From Nitrospira sp. (GTDB lineage: Bacteria; Nitrospirota; Nitrospiria; Nitrospirales; Nitrospiraceae): DNA of 64,000 nucleotides. Where the stretch lies: NCBI GenBank assembly GCA_005116745.1, contig SWDS01000003.1, forward strand, positions 1 through 64,000, written 5' to 3'. The stretch's first letter is position 1; the number at the start of each line of letters is the position of its first letter. Position numbers and translations under genes: made by a program. The notes under the pieces were generated by a model. That model searched no databases. It was not told the DNA's origin and saw only the letters and a program-made list of their open reading frames with translations. Shown piece by piece: positions 45,302-54,758 of this stretch.

Positions 45302-45426
45302 GCAGGATGATCAAAAAGACCGCCCGCAAGGCCGCAGCGAGCGAGAAGCCGAATCGTACCATGTGCCGTACGGTGAGGCTTTGACCAATGCGAGAACGAC
45401 GCGGGTGGTTGTTTTCAGCATCCTGC
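45302..45426. repeat. 125-bp nested imperfect palindrome between ihfA and the merR-type gene
   Basis: The outer arms GCAGGATG (45302-45309) and CATCCTGC (45419-45426) are perfect complements. Inside, AAAA pairs with TTTT and CCGCCCGC with GCGGGTGG (one mismatch), and the apex has CGTAC/GTACG around 45355-45372. It ends at the ihfA stop codon, so a transcript through ihfA would fold it into a long stem. I recall near-identical sequences scattered through Nitrospira genomes; no second copy lies in this window. Confidence 0.6.
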
Positions 45427-45701
45427 TATGAATTGACGTACTTTTTGAACACCTGGCTTGGTCGAAACGTCACGACTCGACGGGGGGTAATTCCAATTTC
45501 CTCTCCGGTTCGAGGATTTCGGCCCTTTCGGGCTCCCTTGCTGCGGACAACAAAATTTCCAAACCCCGCGATTTTGACCGATTCTCCCTTCTGCAAGACA
45601 GCCTTCAACATGTTCAGGACAAACTCAACGATATCAGCGGCTTCATTTTTTGAAATGCCGACTTGCTTGAAAATCTCGTCAGCGATATCCGCCTTTCTCA
45701 T
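45426..45701 (-). CDS. ihfA: integration host factor subunit alpha
   Basis: A 91-residue DNABII protein with MRKADIADEIFKQVGISKNEA, the GFGNFVVRSKGARKGRNPRTG beta arm with its intercalating proline, and ITPRRVVTFRPSQVFKKYVN at the end, closer to IHF-alpha than to HU. It bends DNA as a dimer, normally with IHF-beta, which is not in the window. It precedes the MerR-type gene on the same strand. Confidence 0.93.
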   Translation of the reverse strand: MRKADIADEIFKQVGISKNEAADIVEFVLNMLKAVLQKGESVKIAGFGNFVVRSKGARKGRNPRTGEEIGITPRRVVTFRPSQVFKKYVNS

Positions 45702-45841
45702 ACCACCCCCCTACGTGACCACTGCAACTCGCCGCGAGTCTGTCTGATCGACTTCTTTCGCAAAGCGATGAGTTTTGCTTAAGTTACGTGAGGTTATGAA
45801 ACCTGTCAAGAATAAATTTGGCTCATGCTCATGAAAAGACT

Positions 45842-47491
45842 CTACTTCTTCGCGAGAAGTTTGTATTCGATGCTATCAACGAGAGCCTGCCATGTCGCCT
45901 CGATGATGTTTTCTGAGACCCCGACCGTCCCCCACTTGTCCTTATGATCTCCCGATTCGATCAAGACACGCACCTTTGACTCGGTTCCTCGATTCGCCGC
46001 CAGGACGCGCACCTTATAGTCAAGAAGCTTCACTTCTTGAAGCTGAGGATAGAATTGTTCCAACGACTTTCTCAGCGCATGGTCGAGTGCGTTGACCGGT
46101 CCAGCCCCGACAGCCGCCGTATGTTCGACCACATCGCCGACTTTGACCATCACCGTGGCTTCGGAAAGAGTCGTTCCATCCTCCTGCTTCTTTTCAACAA
46201 TCACACGAAATCCGAGTAATTGAAACGAGGGCCGATGACTCCCCATGGCCTTTCGCATCAACAATTCGAACGATCCTTCGGCGCCTTCGAATTGATAGCC
46301 CTGACTCTCTCGGTCCTTCAGCGTATGGATCAGCTCGTCGACCTTGGCGTGGTTCTTTGCAAGCGTGATCCCGTACGCTTCAATTTTATCGAGAAGCCCG
46401 CTTCGTCCTCCGTAGTCGGAGATCAGCATCCGTTGTCGATTCCCGACTCGGGCCGGATCGACATGTTCATAGGTCGCCGGATTCTTCAGCACGGCATGAA
46501 TATGCACGCCCCCTTTGTGCGCAAACGCGGAATCGCCGACATAGGGTTGATGCTTATTCGGCATCAGATTCGCGATCTCCGTGACAAACCCTGACACATC
46601 CTTCAGATGGCTCAATCGATCGGTCAAGGCTGGACGCTTCATCTTCAGTTCTAAATTCGGGATGATCGAGCAGAGGTTGGCATTCCCACACCGCTCTCCG
46701 ATTCCATTGATCGTCCCCTGGACCTGCCGGATGCCCAATTCGATCGCCACCAGGGAGTTGGCCACGGCCATATCACAGTCGTTATGGGCATGAATGCCGA
46801 GCGGCACCCGACACTCGCGTTGAACCACGCTACAGATCTCGCGGACCTCCCACGGCATGGCCCCCCCGTTGGTATCGCAGAGGATGACCCGCTCGGCTCC
46901 AGCCTCCACCGCTTTGCTGATGGTGGCAAGCGCATACTCCGGATTGGTCTTGTATCCATCGAAGAAATGCTCTGCATCGTAGAACACCCGGCGTCCTTTT
47001 CCGTGGAGATACGCGATGGAATCAGCGATCAACTCTAAGTTCTTGGTCAGCGAGATGCCAAGCGCATCGGTCACGTGGAGCGACCAGGTTTTCCCGAAGA
47101 GGGTGATGGTTTTGGTCTCGGCGGCGAGTAAGGCCTGGAGATTGGGGTCTTTGCGAGCAGTATTACTGGCCTTTCTGGTCGATCCAAACGCGATCACGTC
47201 GGCGTGCTTCAGCGGAATCGTCTTGATCATCCGGAAGAATTCAATGTCTTTGGGATTCGCCCCAGGCCAACCGCCTTCAATAAAATGAACCCCAAGGTCA
47301 TCCAACTTTTGCGCGATTCGCACTTTGTCTTCAGCAGAGAAGCTAACGTCCTCCGCCTGAGCACCATCACGCAAGGTGGTGTCGTAGATTTCCAATGCTG
47401 CAGCCTGATCGGCAGACGGTTTCACAATAGGAAGTGCGCGCTGCTCATGGGCGGCGCGGGGAGAGCGAGGCTGTGTGGTTTTGCGGGCCAT
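45842..47491 (-). CDS. cimA: (R)-citramalate synthase
   Basis: A 549-residue HMGL-like enzyme. A TIM barrel begins LEIYDTTLRDGAQAEDVSF and includes LCDTNGGAMPWEV and GIHAHNDCDMAVANSL, with the metal histidines of the alpha-isopropylmalate synthase family. A C-terminal LeuA regulatory domain follows (about residues 410-540). The length and the GAQAEDVSFS variant fit the CimA/2-isopropylmalate-like group (TIGR00977) rather than LeuA. It makes citramalate from pyruvate and acetyl-CoA for isoleucine, bypassing threonine deaminase. Confidence 0.88.
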   Translation of the reverse strand: MARKTTQPRSPRAAHEQRALPIVKPSADQAAALEIYDTTLRDGAQAEDVSFSAEDKVRIAQKLDDLGVHFIEGGWPGANPKDIEFFRMIKTIPLKHADVIAFGSTRKASNTARKDPNLQALLAAETKTITLFGKTWSLHVTDALGISLTKNLELIADSIAYLHGKGRRVFYDAEHFFDGYKTNPEYALATISKAVEAGAERVILCDTNGGAMPWEVREICSVVQRECRVPLGIHAHNDCDMAVANSLVAIELGIRQVQGTINGIGERCGNANLCSIIPNLELKMKRPALTDRLSHLKDVSGFVTEIANLMPNKHQPYVGDSAFAHKGGVHIHAVLKNPATYEHVDPARVGNRQRMLISDYGGRSGLLDKIEAYGITLAKNHAKVDELIHTLKDRESQGYQFEGAEGSFELLMRKAMGSHRPSFQLLGFRVIVEKKQEDGTTLSEATVMVKVGDVVEHTAAVGAGPVNALDHALRKSLEQFYPQLQEVKLLDYKVRVLAANRGTESKVRVLIESGDHKDKWGTVGVSENIIEATWQALVDSIEYKLLAKK

Positions 47492-47616
47492 GAGGGGAGA
47501 GGGTACCAGGAGCGAGGCTCCCCTGTCGAGACGTCAAGGTCCGAGCAACTACACGCGTCCCTTCTGCACTTTGGAGCGTGGCGTTGCAGCCCTATGCCAA
47601 GACTCAAGGCCATTCC

Positions 47617-48027
47617 TTACCCTAGACAGGTGGGTGGAAGAACGAGGCGAACTGCGTCGCGAACGGCTCGCGCCGCCTCAACAGCATGCAGCGCTTCATC
47701 TCGTTCGACTGGCTCCCAGACGCCAGGATATCGCCCCTCGATCACATAGGGGTTCAATCGGTCCAAGAGTCGCGGATCGATGGGCAGAGGGAACTCTTTC
47801 GGGAGAAGAGCGTACAGCTCCGTTAGATCATGAATCTTCGGAAAGTCGATCCGGTGAAACACGAGCAGCGCCTTAAGATATTTCTCACCGCATTGTTGGG
47901 CGTGGAAACCGACGGTGTCCCAGGGAATCTCTTTCGCAGCGAGATTATTCTGAATGTTCAACAAATCGTGCTCGGCTTTGCTCACCCATGACCGGACAAG
48001 ATCCTCGATCTTAGGCCGCTCGGTCAT
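47617..48027 (-). CDS. HEPN-domain protein, probable toxin of an MNT/HEPN pair
   Basis: A 136-residue all-helical HEPN protein with WVSKAEHDLLNIQNNL and FHAQQCGEKYLKALLVFH, the PF05168 signature. A candidate catalytic Rx4H occurs late (RDEALH). Partner proteins of this type are RNases kept inactive by the cognate nucleotidyltransferase. The gene start overlaps the MNT gene end by 17 bp, so the pair is co-translated. Order is MNT first, the reverse of the well-studied hepT-mntA pair. Confidence 0.82.
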   Translation of the reverse strand: MTERPKIEDLVRSWVSKAEHDLLNIQNNLAAKEIPWDTVGFHAQQCGEKYLKALLVFHRIDFPKIHDLTELYALLPKEFPLPIDPRLLDRLNPYVIEGRYPGVWEPVERDEALHAVEAARAVRDAVRLVLPPTCLG

Positions 48028-48355
48028 AGAGGACCTTTCCTTCCTGACGGGCCGTCCGGATCACCGTCCCTGGAGCATCACGATAGGCTTCGAATTCCTC
48101 TGGGGTCACGACGATCACATCTTTTGGAACGCCCATCCCGGCCAGAAGCCCGTAGATCTCGACAGCTCGTGCCCGTTTGGACCCGTGGGGATGCATGACG
48201 ACCAGCAAATCCACATCGCTATCCGGGCCGGCGGTCCCGCGAGCATGGGAACCGAAAATGATGACTCGCTCCGGATTGAACCGCGTGACAATGCGCCGCA
48301 CCATCTCGGTGATTGCGTCTTGGATGAAGGTCGTTTTCAAGGCTGTGTGTGTCAT
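48011..48355 (-). CDS. MNT-type nucleotidyltransferase, probable antitoxin
   Basis: A 114-residue minimal nucleotidyltransferase with GSHARGTAGPDSDVDLLVV (GS-x10-DxD active site) and the third-acid strand PKDVIVVTPEEF. MntA-like antitoxins inactivate HEPN partners by adding AMP to a conserved tyrosine. It is first in the operon and overlaps the HEPN gene. Small size and motifs are standard. Confidence 0.85.
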   Translation of the reverse strand: MTHTALKTTFIQDAITEMVRRIVTRFNPERVIIFGSHARGTAGPDSDVDLLVVMHPHGSKRARAVEIYGLLAGMGVPKDVIVVTPEEFEAYRDAPGTVIRTARQEGKVLYDRAA

Positions 48356-48789
48356 CGCACATCTCGGTCAACCGCTGTGGGGGGCTATTGTGGCACAGTC
48401 ACAACAGCGCGTCGAGCAGCCGCTTTGGTTTCGCTTCCCATCGAGCACAAAGATATTATGGGTTTGGTGAACCGGAGAAATCCGGCCGACGTTCCATACC
48501 AGCATCAAGCCGCCCTGTTCAATGGGCGCAATGGTGTCTAGTTTGCTCATGTCAGAGCAGTTCACTCCTGGTCCTCAGATAAATCATGTACAATCTGTCA
48601 GGATATCTCGAATACCTTCAGCACTTCGTGTGCCGTAGTCGAATGCGACAAGTTTCAGTACTCGCCATCCACGGTCGAATCACTCAAAAGAGTCCAGGTG
48701 CCTGCTCTTCAACAGACACTCTCGTTCGGGCAACGGTATACGCTTAAGGCCAAACGCGGCCCCCCAATTCATTGGGCCAGACCGGAATT
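48356..48789 (-). other. gap with decayed coding-like fragments
   Basis: No intact gene is supported. On the minus strand, one frame from about 48752 to 48584 reads coherently (AAFGLKRIPLPERECLLKSR, then FDRGWRVLKLVAFDYGTRSA after an in-frame TGA). Another stretch, about 48556-48368, reads MSKLDTIAPIEQGGLMLVWN and then cysteine-rich sequence. These look like remnants of one or more lost genes between the TA pair and the endonuclease gene. Their family is unknown. Confidence 0.3.
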
Positions 48790-49677
48790 TCATTTGCTCG
48801 GAGCCAGGAAATAGACAGGCTTCAAAGGCAATAGCTGACGATCTGCTTCTTCAACTTTTGCATAGTGCTCGAGCCAGAGATCAAAAAGCTGCTCCAATCC
48901 AAGCAAAGTGATTTTTCTTTTCTCTTGGGTCCTGGCTTCATTTTCCGCTTCTCGGGTAAACCCTCCTGCTGAGACGAATAGCCCAACATCCTGATCCCCA
49001 AGAACAGCCATAAAAGAACGGAGACCATCGACGGCAATCTTGTCTGAACGTCGCTTCACCTGCACCTTGATTCGAGGCATGTTGATTCCAAGCGGATCGG
49101 TGTGCGCCAGGATGTCAATGCCTCCATCACGACCGGGAGGCGCTATCCAAGACACATGGTAACCCATAGCGCGTAAGAGGGCCGCAACGAGGTTCTGAAA
49201 ATCATATGGGCTCATGGAAAGGAGGTGTTGTTCGATACTGTTCCAAGCTGATTCTTCAGCTTCTTCATATGTACCGGACACATCCGCTGCTTCGACTTCA
49301 GCAGCCTCCTCTTCCATCGGTTCAGGGCGATTGGCAGCCCATTGTCGGTATAGCCGCCTGGCTTCAGATGTGAACTTCTCAGGATCTTTGAAGTCTTTGT
49401 AAGCCTTCAGGCCCTGCTCAGTTACGGTCCAGCGCCCCTTGGACTTCAGGATCCATCCCGCCTTTACCGGCCCGATCGTTGCAAACCGCACAATTTTTTC
49501 GAACCGGCGGACACCAGGATTATTGGGATATGAACTTTGCTCGAAAGGCGTAAGTGTGATGGAATCTTCCACTTGCTTCAGCACATCTTGCGCCTGGAGC
49601 CCTTCCGGGTGGTCTTTTAGCACTTCGATCACTTTCCTGACCAACTCCCCGCGCCGCTTTGTTGTGATCTCAGCCAT
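48790..49677 (-). CDS. mrr: Mrr-type restriction endonuclease
   Basis: A 295-residue protein. The N-terminal winged-helix Mrr_N region (residues 1-110) and an acidic linker are followed by the Mrr catalytic domain: MSPYDFQNLVAALLRAMGY, GRDGGIDILAHTD and KVQVKRRSDKI, giving the D-QxK active site. Mrr enzymes are type IV, cutting modified DNA. It follows the KAP NTPase gene on the same strand after 87 bp, so the two may form one unit. Confidence 0.85.
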   Translation of the reverse strand: MAEITTKRRGELVRKVIEVLKDHPEGLQAQDVLKQVEDSITLTPFEQSSYPNNPGVRRFEKIVRFATIGPVKAGWILKSKGRWTVTEQGLKAYKDFKDPEKFTSEARRLYRQWAANRPEPMEEEAAEVEAADVSGTYEEAEESAWNSIEQHLLSMSPYDFQNLVAALLRAMGYHVSWIAPPGRDGGIDILAHTDPLGINMPRIKVQVKRRSDKIAVDGLRSFMAVLGDQDVGLFVSAGGFTREAENEARTQEKRKITLLGLEQLFDLWLEHYAKVEEADRQLLPLKPVYFLAPSK

Positions 49678-49764
49678 CGAAGCACTCCGGGCATCTTGGG
49701 TTATCTTGTCTTGCCAATTCGCTGGAAAGGGAAATTATATGTTCATGGCACTTCTCTCTTGATC

Positions 49765-52014
49765 CTATTCGCCCTCATCATTCCGCCAGTCGTCATCGGA
49801 CTTTCCTTCCCGCCGCCACTTGTGGGCCTTCTGAAAGGTCTTGACCGCTTTCGTCTCTTTCTCGCTGAGGTTGTCGAGCAAGAGTGTGGACACCTTCCTT
49901 GCCACCGTATTAACAGGGACGAAGTCTTCGACATACTTCAGATTAACTCGCCAGTGCTCCTGCGATACATAGTCCCCCATACCATGAGACGTAGACCGGT
50001 GAAGACATGCGGTGAGGAAAGAGAGCACGCCTTTCTTTGAGTCGATTAACTTTTCCACCCATTGACGAGGTTTTTCGTGTGAGGCCCATTTATCCCAGCG
50101 ATAAAGGATGCTAAGCATGTTGCGATGGCTTGTCAGGATTCCGGAGCCTGCGGCTTGTTCAATCTTTTCCACACAGATATGGTGCAGTGCGTCCAAATCA
50201 GCGTCAGTCACATTAAAAGCATCGGGGTCCTTCTTTCGCTTCTCCTCGTTACCTTCGAGGGAAGCGATCCTTATCGGAAGGTACAGGCCCGTCGTGGCTT
50301 TCATGGCCTCTTTCAGGATAGCCCCGCGTCTGCCTATGTCCTTCTCCTGTTTCAAGTACCAATAAATGATGCGAGAGGCATGCGTGTCTGGGGAAATTGG
50401 AAAGAAGCCACCTCGGTCTTCTGGCAGTTCGTCGCCGATATCGAACAGCGCGGTGATAAACGATACGGCGTGTTGGATGTCGATTTTCTGTTTGTAGGCC
50501 TCAAGACGGTCCAGTGCGACGCCTAAGAGGCTACGCTTGTTGAGCGCACGGAATTCTCCGACTAGCCCTTCACGATTACCAACGAGCGACAGTACGCGAT
50601 CTAGCTCCGCTTGGGAAATGTCTCCCTCAGGAATTGCGAGATGGAAATATCGGTCGAACACCTCAGGGTGGCAGAGACGCAGTTCCCTAAACCACTCATT
50701 CTTAGAGCCATGACAGTACATGGATCCACTGAACACCCACTCAACCGGCGGGAAGAGTTCTTTGACTATCTCGCGGACCTGGCCTGGTTGTGATGCCATT
50801 TCGACTATGGATTCAATGAGTTTTCTCGTTCGCTTCTCTTCCTCATGCGAATCACCCGCACGGTCGCCCAGGTTCGTCAGCTCTAACTTAGCCTCGGGAA
50901 GCCTCTGGTAAACGGCTGGCTCGAAGACGCGGAGCACCTCCAGCGCGATAAGGTCCACTGGGTTCACTTCAAAGCTGCCTGTGCTCCGAAACAGCGAAAC
51001 GTGAAAAGAGAGGGAGGCCAGATAGCGGTACACATCCCGTAGCGTTTGGAAGTAGGGGCGAAGGCCTCCAAGGAATAGGTTGCCCCAGCGCGTCTGGTCG
51101 AACCGCTTGCCCACATCCCCATCGGTTAGTAGTTCATCGAGACCCGCGAATAGGACCTTCTCCAGGCGAGTTTGCTCGATGCGTGGGATGTCAAATCCTA
51201 CTTGTACTATCTTCTCAAGGAATTCTTGTCCGCTAATGGCTGGCGGTGAGTCTAAACTACGCTCCACGATGTCCCGTTGGAACAAAAGGAGGTAGACCAC
51301 GTTTGGAAAGTCAGCATTAGCTTTGACGAGTTGGAAGAGGAGTCGTATTTCTTCAGGTGTGAGGCGATCGATATCATCCAACACCACGAGGATTGGCCTT
51401 TCGAGTTCTTTCAGGGAGTCAGAAAGCTCTTTCTTTATCTCAGCCAAAGTCTGCTGTTGCACGACCGCTTGGTCCTCGACTCCTTTTGAGCCTTCTTGCG
51501 CCACGGTCGCAGATTGCTCCATCCCTTTGGCAAGCATGTCTGCGATTCCCGAACCGGGCAGTCCAAGTATTGGCAAGATGGTCTTAAGTGATTTGGCGAG
51601 AGAGGCGCCGAAGGTGAGGTAGGTTCCATAGGTTCGCCACTTGGCCGCACGTCGTTTCCCGTCTTCGCTTCCGTCCGATCGGCTCAATACCAGACCGATT
51701 TCTTGAAAGAACACCTCTGCCAGTTGATCTTGGCCTGACCATTGCCATGGATTGAACTCAATGATCAGGGGACAGTTCGTCTCGGCCAAACGGAGCGTTT
51801 GCAGGACCATGTTTTTTACCGAAGATTTCCCGGAGCCCCAAGGTCCATACATGGCAACGACCAGGCTCTCATTGCCCTGCCAGCCTTTGATGGCGGAGGT
51901 TAGGGATTTCGCAAACGGAGCACGGCCCAGGAGGTCTTCCTCAATAGAGCCGATAGGTCGATCGGCTGAAAACTGATGTTTCTTGCCCTTAGTCTCTTTG
52001 GAGTCATTCTCCAT
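49765..52014 (-). CDS. KAP-family P-loop NTPase
   Basis: A 749-residue protein from ATG 52014 (a TTG at 52026 is less likely). It has Walker A YGPWGSGKSSVKNMVLQ (about residue 60), the FNPWQWSGQDQLAEVFF block typical of KAP NTPases, a hydrophobic insert between the Walker motifs (YLTFGASLAKSLKTILPILG) that may be membrane-associated, and Walker B ILVVLDDIDRLTPEEIRLL. The 400-residue C-terminal part is helical and unrecognised. Members such as PifA act in phage exclusion. It is followed by an mrr gene, so a defence role is a reasonable inference. Confidence 0.8.
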   Translation of the reverse strand: MENDSKETKGKKHQFSADRPIGSIEEDLLGRAPFAKSLTSAIKGWQGNESLVVAMYGPWGSGKSSVKNMVLQTLRLAETNCPLIIEFNPWQWSGQDQLAEVFFQEIGLVLSRSDGSEDGKRRAAKWRTYGTYLTFGASLAKSLKTILPILGLPGSGIADMLAKGMEQSATVAQEGSKGVEDQAVVQQQTLAEIKKELSDSLKELERPILVVLDDIDRLTPEEIRLLFQLVKANADFPNVVYLLLFQRDIVERSLDSPPAISGQEFLEKIVQVGFDIPRIEQTRLEKVLFAGLDELLTDGDVGKRFDQTRWGNLFLGGLRPYFQTLRDVYRYLASLSFHVSLFRSTGSFEVNPVDLIALEVLRVFEPAVYQRLPEAKLELTNLGDRAGDSHEEEKRTRKLIESIVEMASQPGQVREIVKELFPPVEWVFSGSMYCHGSKNEWFRELRLCHPEVFDRYFHLAIPEGDISQAELDRVLSLVGNREGLVGEFRALNKRSLLGVALDRLEAYKQKIDIQHAVSFITALFDIGDELPEDRGGFFPISPDTHASRIIYWYLKQEKDIGRRGAILKEAMKATTGLYLPIRIASLEGNEEKRKKDPDAFNVTDADLDALHHICVEKIEQAAGSGILTSHRNMLSILYRWDKWASHEKPRQWVEKLIDSKKGVLSFLTACLHRSTSHGMGDYVSQEHWRVNLKYVEDFVPVNTVARKVSTLLLDNLSEKETKAVKTFQKAHKWRREGKSDDDWRNDEGE

Positions 52015-52305
52015 CGCCAGCCCCAATGCCAGTCGTGTTACTTCTACCCACGAAAATTGAAATGTCCAACACGGAAATCTGCGCAGTCGGCTACTTGGAT
52101 GGTTTCGCGCAGGGTAGGCAGGGGAGATCGTTCAATGTTGTCGAATATTCTGGGCATTGTCTTTTCACGTATATTGGGAAATTGATCGCGAAAGGATACC
52201 CTTTCCTGGCGAGAAATCACGCCAGAAGACGAGGAACTGATGGCATATGGCGAGCTCGGAAGGGCTGGTGAAACACGGGATGGACATGCTTTGCGCCGAA
52301 CCGTT
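52015..52305. other. intergenic region between KAP NTPase and lysC
   Basis: I see no convincing gene in these 291 bp. A plus-strand frame exists but has no ribosome site, an atypical composition and no recognisable domain. The stretch marks the boundary between the defence island and the threonine operon and should contain the promoter of the KAP-mrr unit. No tRNA or attachment-site repeat was found here. Confidence 0.4.
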
Positions 52306-53529
52306 TCAGGACTGCACTTGATCGAGATCGAACGCCGAGTGGAGCGAGCGCATGGCCAACTCCAGGTATTTCTCGTCGATGACGCAGGAGATCTTGATCT
52401 CCGATGTGCTGATCATCATGATATTGACGCCTTCTCGGGACAGCACCTCGAACATCTTTGCCGCCACGCCGGAGTGCGACCGCATCCCCACCCCAATCAA
52501 CGAGACTTTGGCGATAGCTTCAGTCACTGAGACAGACTTCGCCTCGATATCCTTGGCGACGGCCTGAATGAGTGGCACGGCCTTCTTGAGATCAGCGCGA
52601 GGCACGGTAAACGAAAGATCCGTCAGAGCGGCTTGGCTGATGTTCTGGATGATCATATCGACATTGATGTGCGCATCTGCGACGGGTCCAAAAATTCTGG
52701 CCGCGATCCCCGGTTTGTCCGGCACCCCGATAATGGTAATTTTCGCTTGATTACGATCTCCGGTGACTCCAGCGATGGCTGCCGCTTCCATATCCGTATC
52801 TTCCTTCGTCACAAGCGTCCCCTTTCCCTCTTTGAAGCTGGAATTCACTTCGACCGGGACATTGAATTTGGCCGCAAACTCGACCGATCTCGTTTGGAGG
52901 ACTTTCGCCCCGAGACTCGCCATTTCAAGCATCTCTTCATAGGCTATCCGATCGATCCGTCTCGCCGCCGGCACGATATTGGGGTCTGCCGTGTACACCC
53001 CATCGACGTCCGTGAAGATGATACAGCGATCGGCCTTCAAGGCCGCCGCCAGCGCCACAGCAGAGAGATCTGACCCTCCTCGTCCGAGCGTGGTCACATC
53101 CGACTGCTCATTGATCCCTTGGAACCCCGCCACAACGGGAACGACCCCCTGTTCCAGGGCCTCGCGGATGCGGTCCGCCGTCACACGCGCAATTCTCGCC
53201 TTGGTATGAGCGCTATCCGTGATGATGCCGACTTGCCGACCGGTAAAGGACCTGGCATTGACCCCTCGCCCTCGCAACTCCATCGCGAGAAGCGCGATGG
53301 TGACTCGTTCGCCAGTTGAGAGCAGCATATCCATTTCGCGTTCATCGGGGGTAGCCGTTACCTCGTGCGCAAGCTTGACCAGCCGATCTGTTTCACCACT
53401 CATGGCTGAGAGCACGACCACGATTCGATGTCCCGCCTGTTGCGCGTGAGCCACACGGTCGGCGACGCGGTGTATTCGTTCGATTGTGCCGACCGACGTC
53501 CCTCCGTATTTTTGGACGATCAACGCCAC
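52306..53529 (-). CDS. lysC: aspartate kinase
   Basis: A 407-residue enzyme with [15 protein letters not shown] at the N-terminus, [15 protein letters not shown] in the amino acid kinase domain, and two ACT regions from about residue 265 ([17 protein letters not shown] and [19 protein letters not shown]). It phosphorylates aspartate as the first step to lysine, threonine and methionine; the ACT pair suggests feedback control. It is the last gene of the threonine operon. Monofunctional, standard length. Confidence 0.95.
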   Translation of the reverse strand: MALIVQKYGGTSVGTIERIHRVADRVAHAQQAGHRIVVVLSAMSGETDRLVKLAHEVTATPDEREMDMLLSTGERVTIALLAMELRGRGVNARSFTGRQVGIITDSAHTKARIARVTADRIREALEQGVVPVVAGFQGINEQSDVTTLGRGGSDLSAVALAAALKADRCIIFTDVDGVYTADPNIVPAARRIDRIAYEEMLEMASLGAKVLQTRSVEFAAKFNVPVEVNSSFKEGKGTLVTKEDTDMEAAAIAGVTGDRNQAKITIIGVPDKPGIAARIFGPVADAHINVDMIIQNISQAALTDLSFTVPRADLKKAVPLIQAVAKDIEAKSVSVTEAIAKVSLIGVGMRSHSGVAAKMFEVLSREGVNIMMISTSEIKISCVIDEKYLELAMRSLHSAFDLDQVQS

Positions 53530-53533
53530 AGCG

Positions 53534-54742
53534 TCAGCTCTTTGAGAAGAACTTTATGACAAACTTCGTGGCATCGCGGGTAGGCATGTTCGCTGCGAGC
53601 GCATCCGCCTCAGTAAAGCGGCGACCGACCACCTCGGATCCCTTTCCGCCTCCTTCACCAAACGCATAGAACGCCGGGCCCTCGATTCCTGCGGTGTGAT
53701 CGCAGATCACAAGAAAACGATAGGGACCTAGTGTGGACAAGCCTTCGAATAACGGACCGACAAGATGGCGATCAAACTCTTCGACCCCCTGAACTTTGGC
53801 TTTGATATCGGTGCCGTGGATCACCTCATCCGCCAACTTGGCATGCACATACACAAAATCTCCCTTGGCAAATTCTTCTAATGCCACGGTCGCCTTTGCC
53901 TGAAGATCGCCGCCGGCCAGCCGATCGAGGTCCACCGCATCCAGACCTGCACAGATCCCAAGACCACGATGCACGTCGTTGGTCGCCACGACCGCCCCCG
54001 TAACCTGGTATTTCTCAACCAGACTCGGCCATGTGACCGCTCGCCCCTCGCCCCAGAGCCAGATGCAATTCGCCGGTTTCTTCCCCGCAGCTATCCGTTC
54101 CTCATTGAGAGGATGATCGCGCAAGATGAAATAGGCCGCATCCATCAACTGGCGGAGAATATCGGCTCCATCGCCTTTCGGTAAGGCCTCTGCGATGGAT
54201 TGACCAAGTATCGTCTGCGGATCGGTGCAGATGGCTCGCGGCTTCCCCTTCACCCATACCATCAGGTGGCGGTGACCCGCCCCTGGATAGAATTGGATGG
54301 TCTCCGAGCCAAGCTGCTCATTGATCGCCTCGATCAATTCGCGGGCCTCTTCAGTCTCGATCAGCCCGGCCGTGGCGTCGTCCAGGATGACATGCTGGCC
54401 CAATTTCTTGATTTCTCCGCCCTTCCCACTCTCCGGCACCACGGTGACCATCGTGCAGCGGAACACGACGTCCTGTTCCGTCCCGGACACACCTAAACTT
54501 GCCGCTTCAAGCGGTCCAGGACCCGGATAAAACTTCTTGGGATCGTACCCAAGGATCGCGGTTCCGACCAATCCACCTCCCTGGTGCACTCCGTCAGCGG
54601 GAATCATCAGCTGACCCAGCTCTCCGCTCTGCGCCAGACGATCGAGATGAGGAGTCGCCGCCGCTTGGAGCGGCGTCCGACCGCCCAGTTCTTCTTGTGG
54701 GTGATGAGCCATTCCACCGGCATGCACAATCACATATTTCAT
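53534..54742 (-). CDS. apgM: archaeal-type phosphoglycerate-mutase-like protein, proposed homoserine kinase
   Basis: A 402-residue alkaline-phosphatase superfamily protein starting [26 protein letters not shown] at ATG 54742. It matches the cofactor-independent (ApgM) mutase family. Its place directly between thrC and lysC, with hom two genes away and no GHMP-type thrB visible, fits the subgroup named proposed homoserine kinase (TIGR02535). It would then make the O-phosphohomoserine used by ThrC. If it is a true mutase, homoserine kinase must be encoded elsewhere. Confidence 0.78.
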   Translation of the reverse strand: MKYVIVHAGGMAHHPQEELGGRTPLQAAATPHLDRLAQSGELGQLMIPADGVHQGGGLVGTAILGYDPKKFYPGPGPLEAASLGVSGTEQDVVFRCTMVTVVPESGKGGEIKKLGQHVILDDATAGLIETEEARELIEAINEQLGSETIQFYPGAGHRHLMVWVKGKPRAICTDPQTILGQSIAEALPKGDGADILRQLMDAAYFILRDHPLNEERIAAGKKPANCIWLWGEGRAVTWPSLVEKYQVTGAVVATNDVHRGLGICAGLDAVDLDRLAGGDLQAKATVALEEFAKGDFVYVHAKLADEVIHGTDIKAKVQGVEEFDRHLVGPLFEGLSTLGPYRFLVICDHTAGIEGPAFYAFGEGGGKGSEVVGRRFTEADALAANMPTRDATKFVIKFFSKS

Positions 54743-54758
54743 AAGATCCACACGTCTC

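Noticed and set aside
45302-45426. CRISPR array or rRNA-like structure in the palindromic gap
   Set aside because: A single nested foldback without periodic direct repeats or spacers, and no rRNA similarity.
52026-52271. Plus-strand frame between the KAP NTPase gene and lysC
   Set aside because: No ribosome site and no domain. It is antisense to the likely promoter region and low in coding character.
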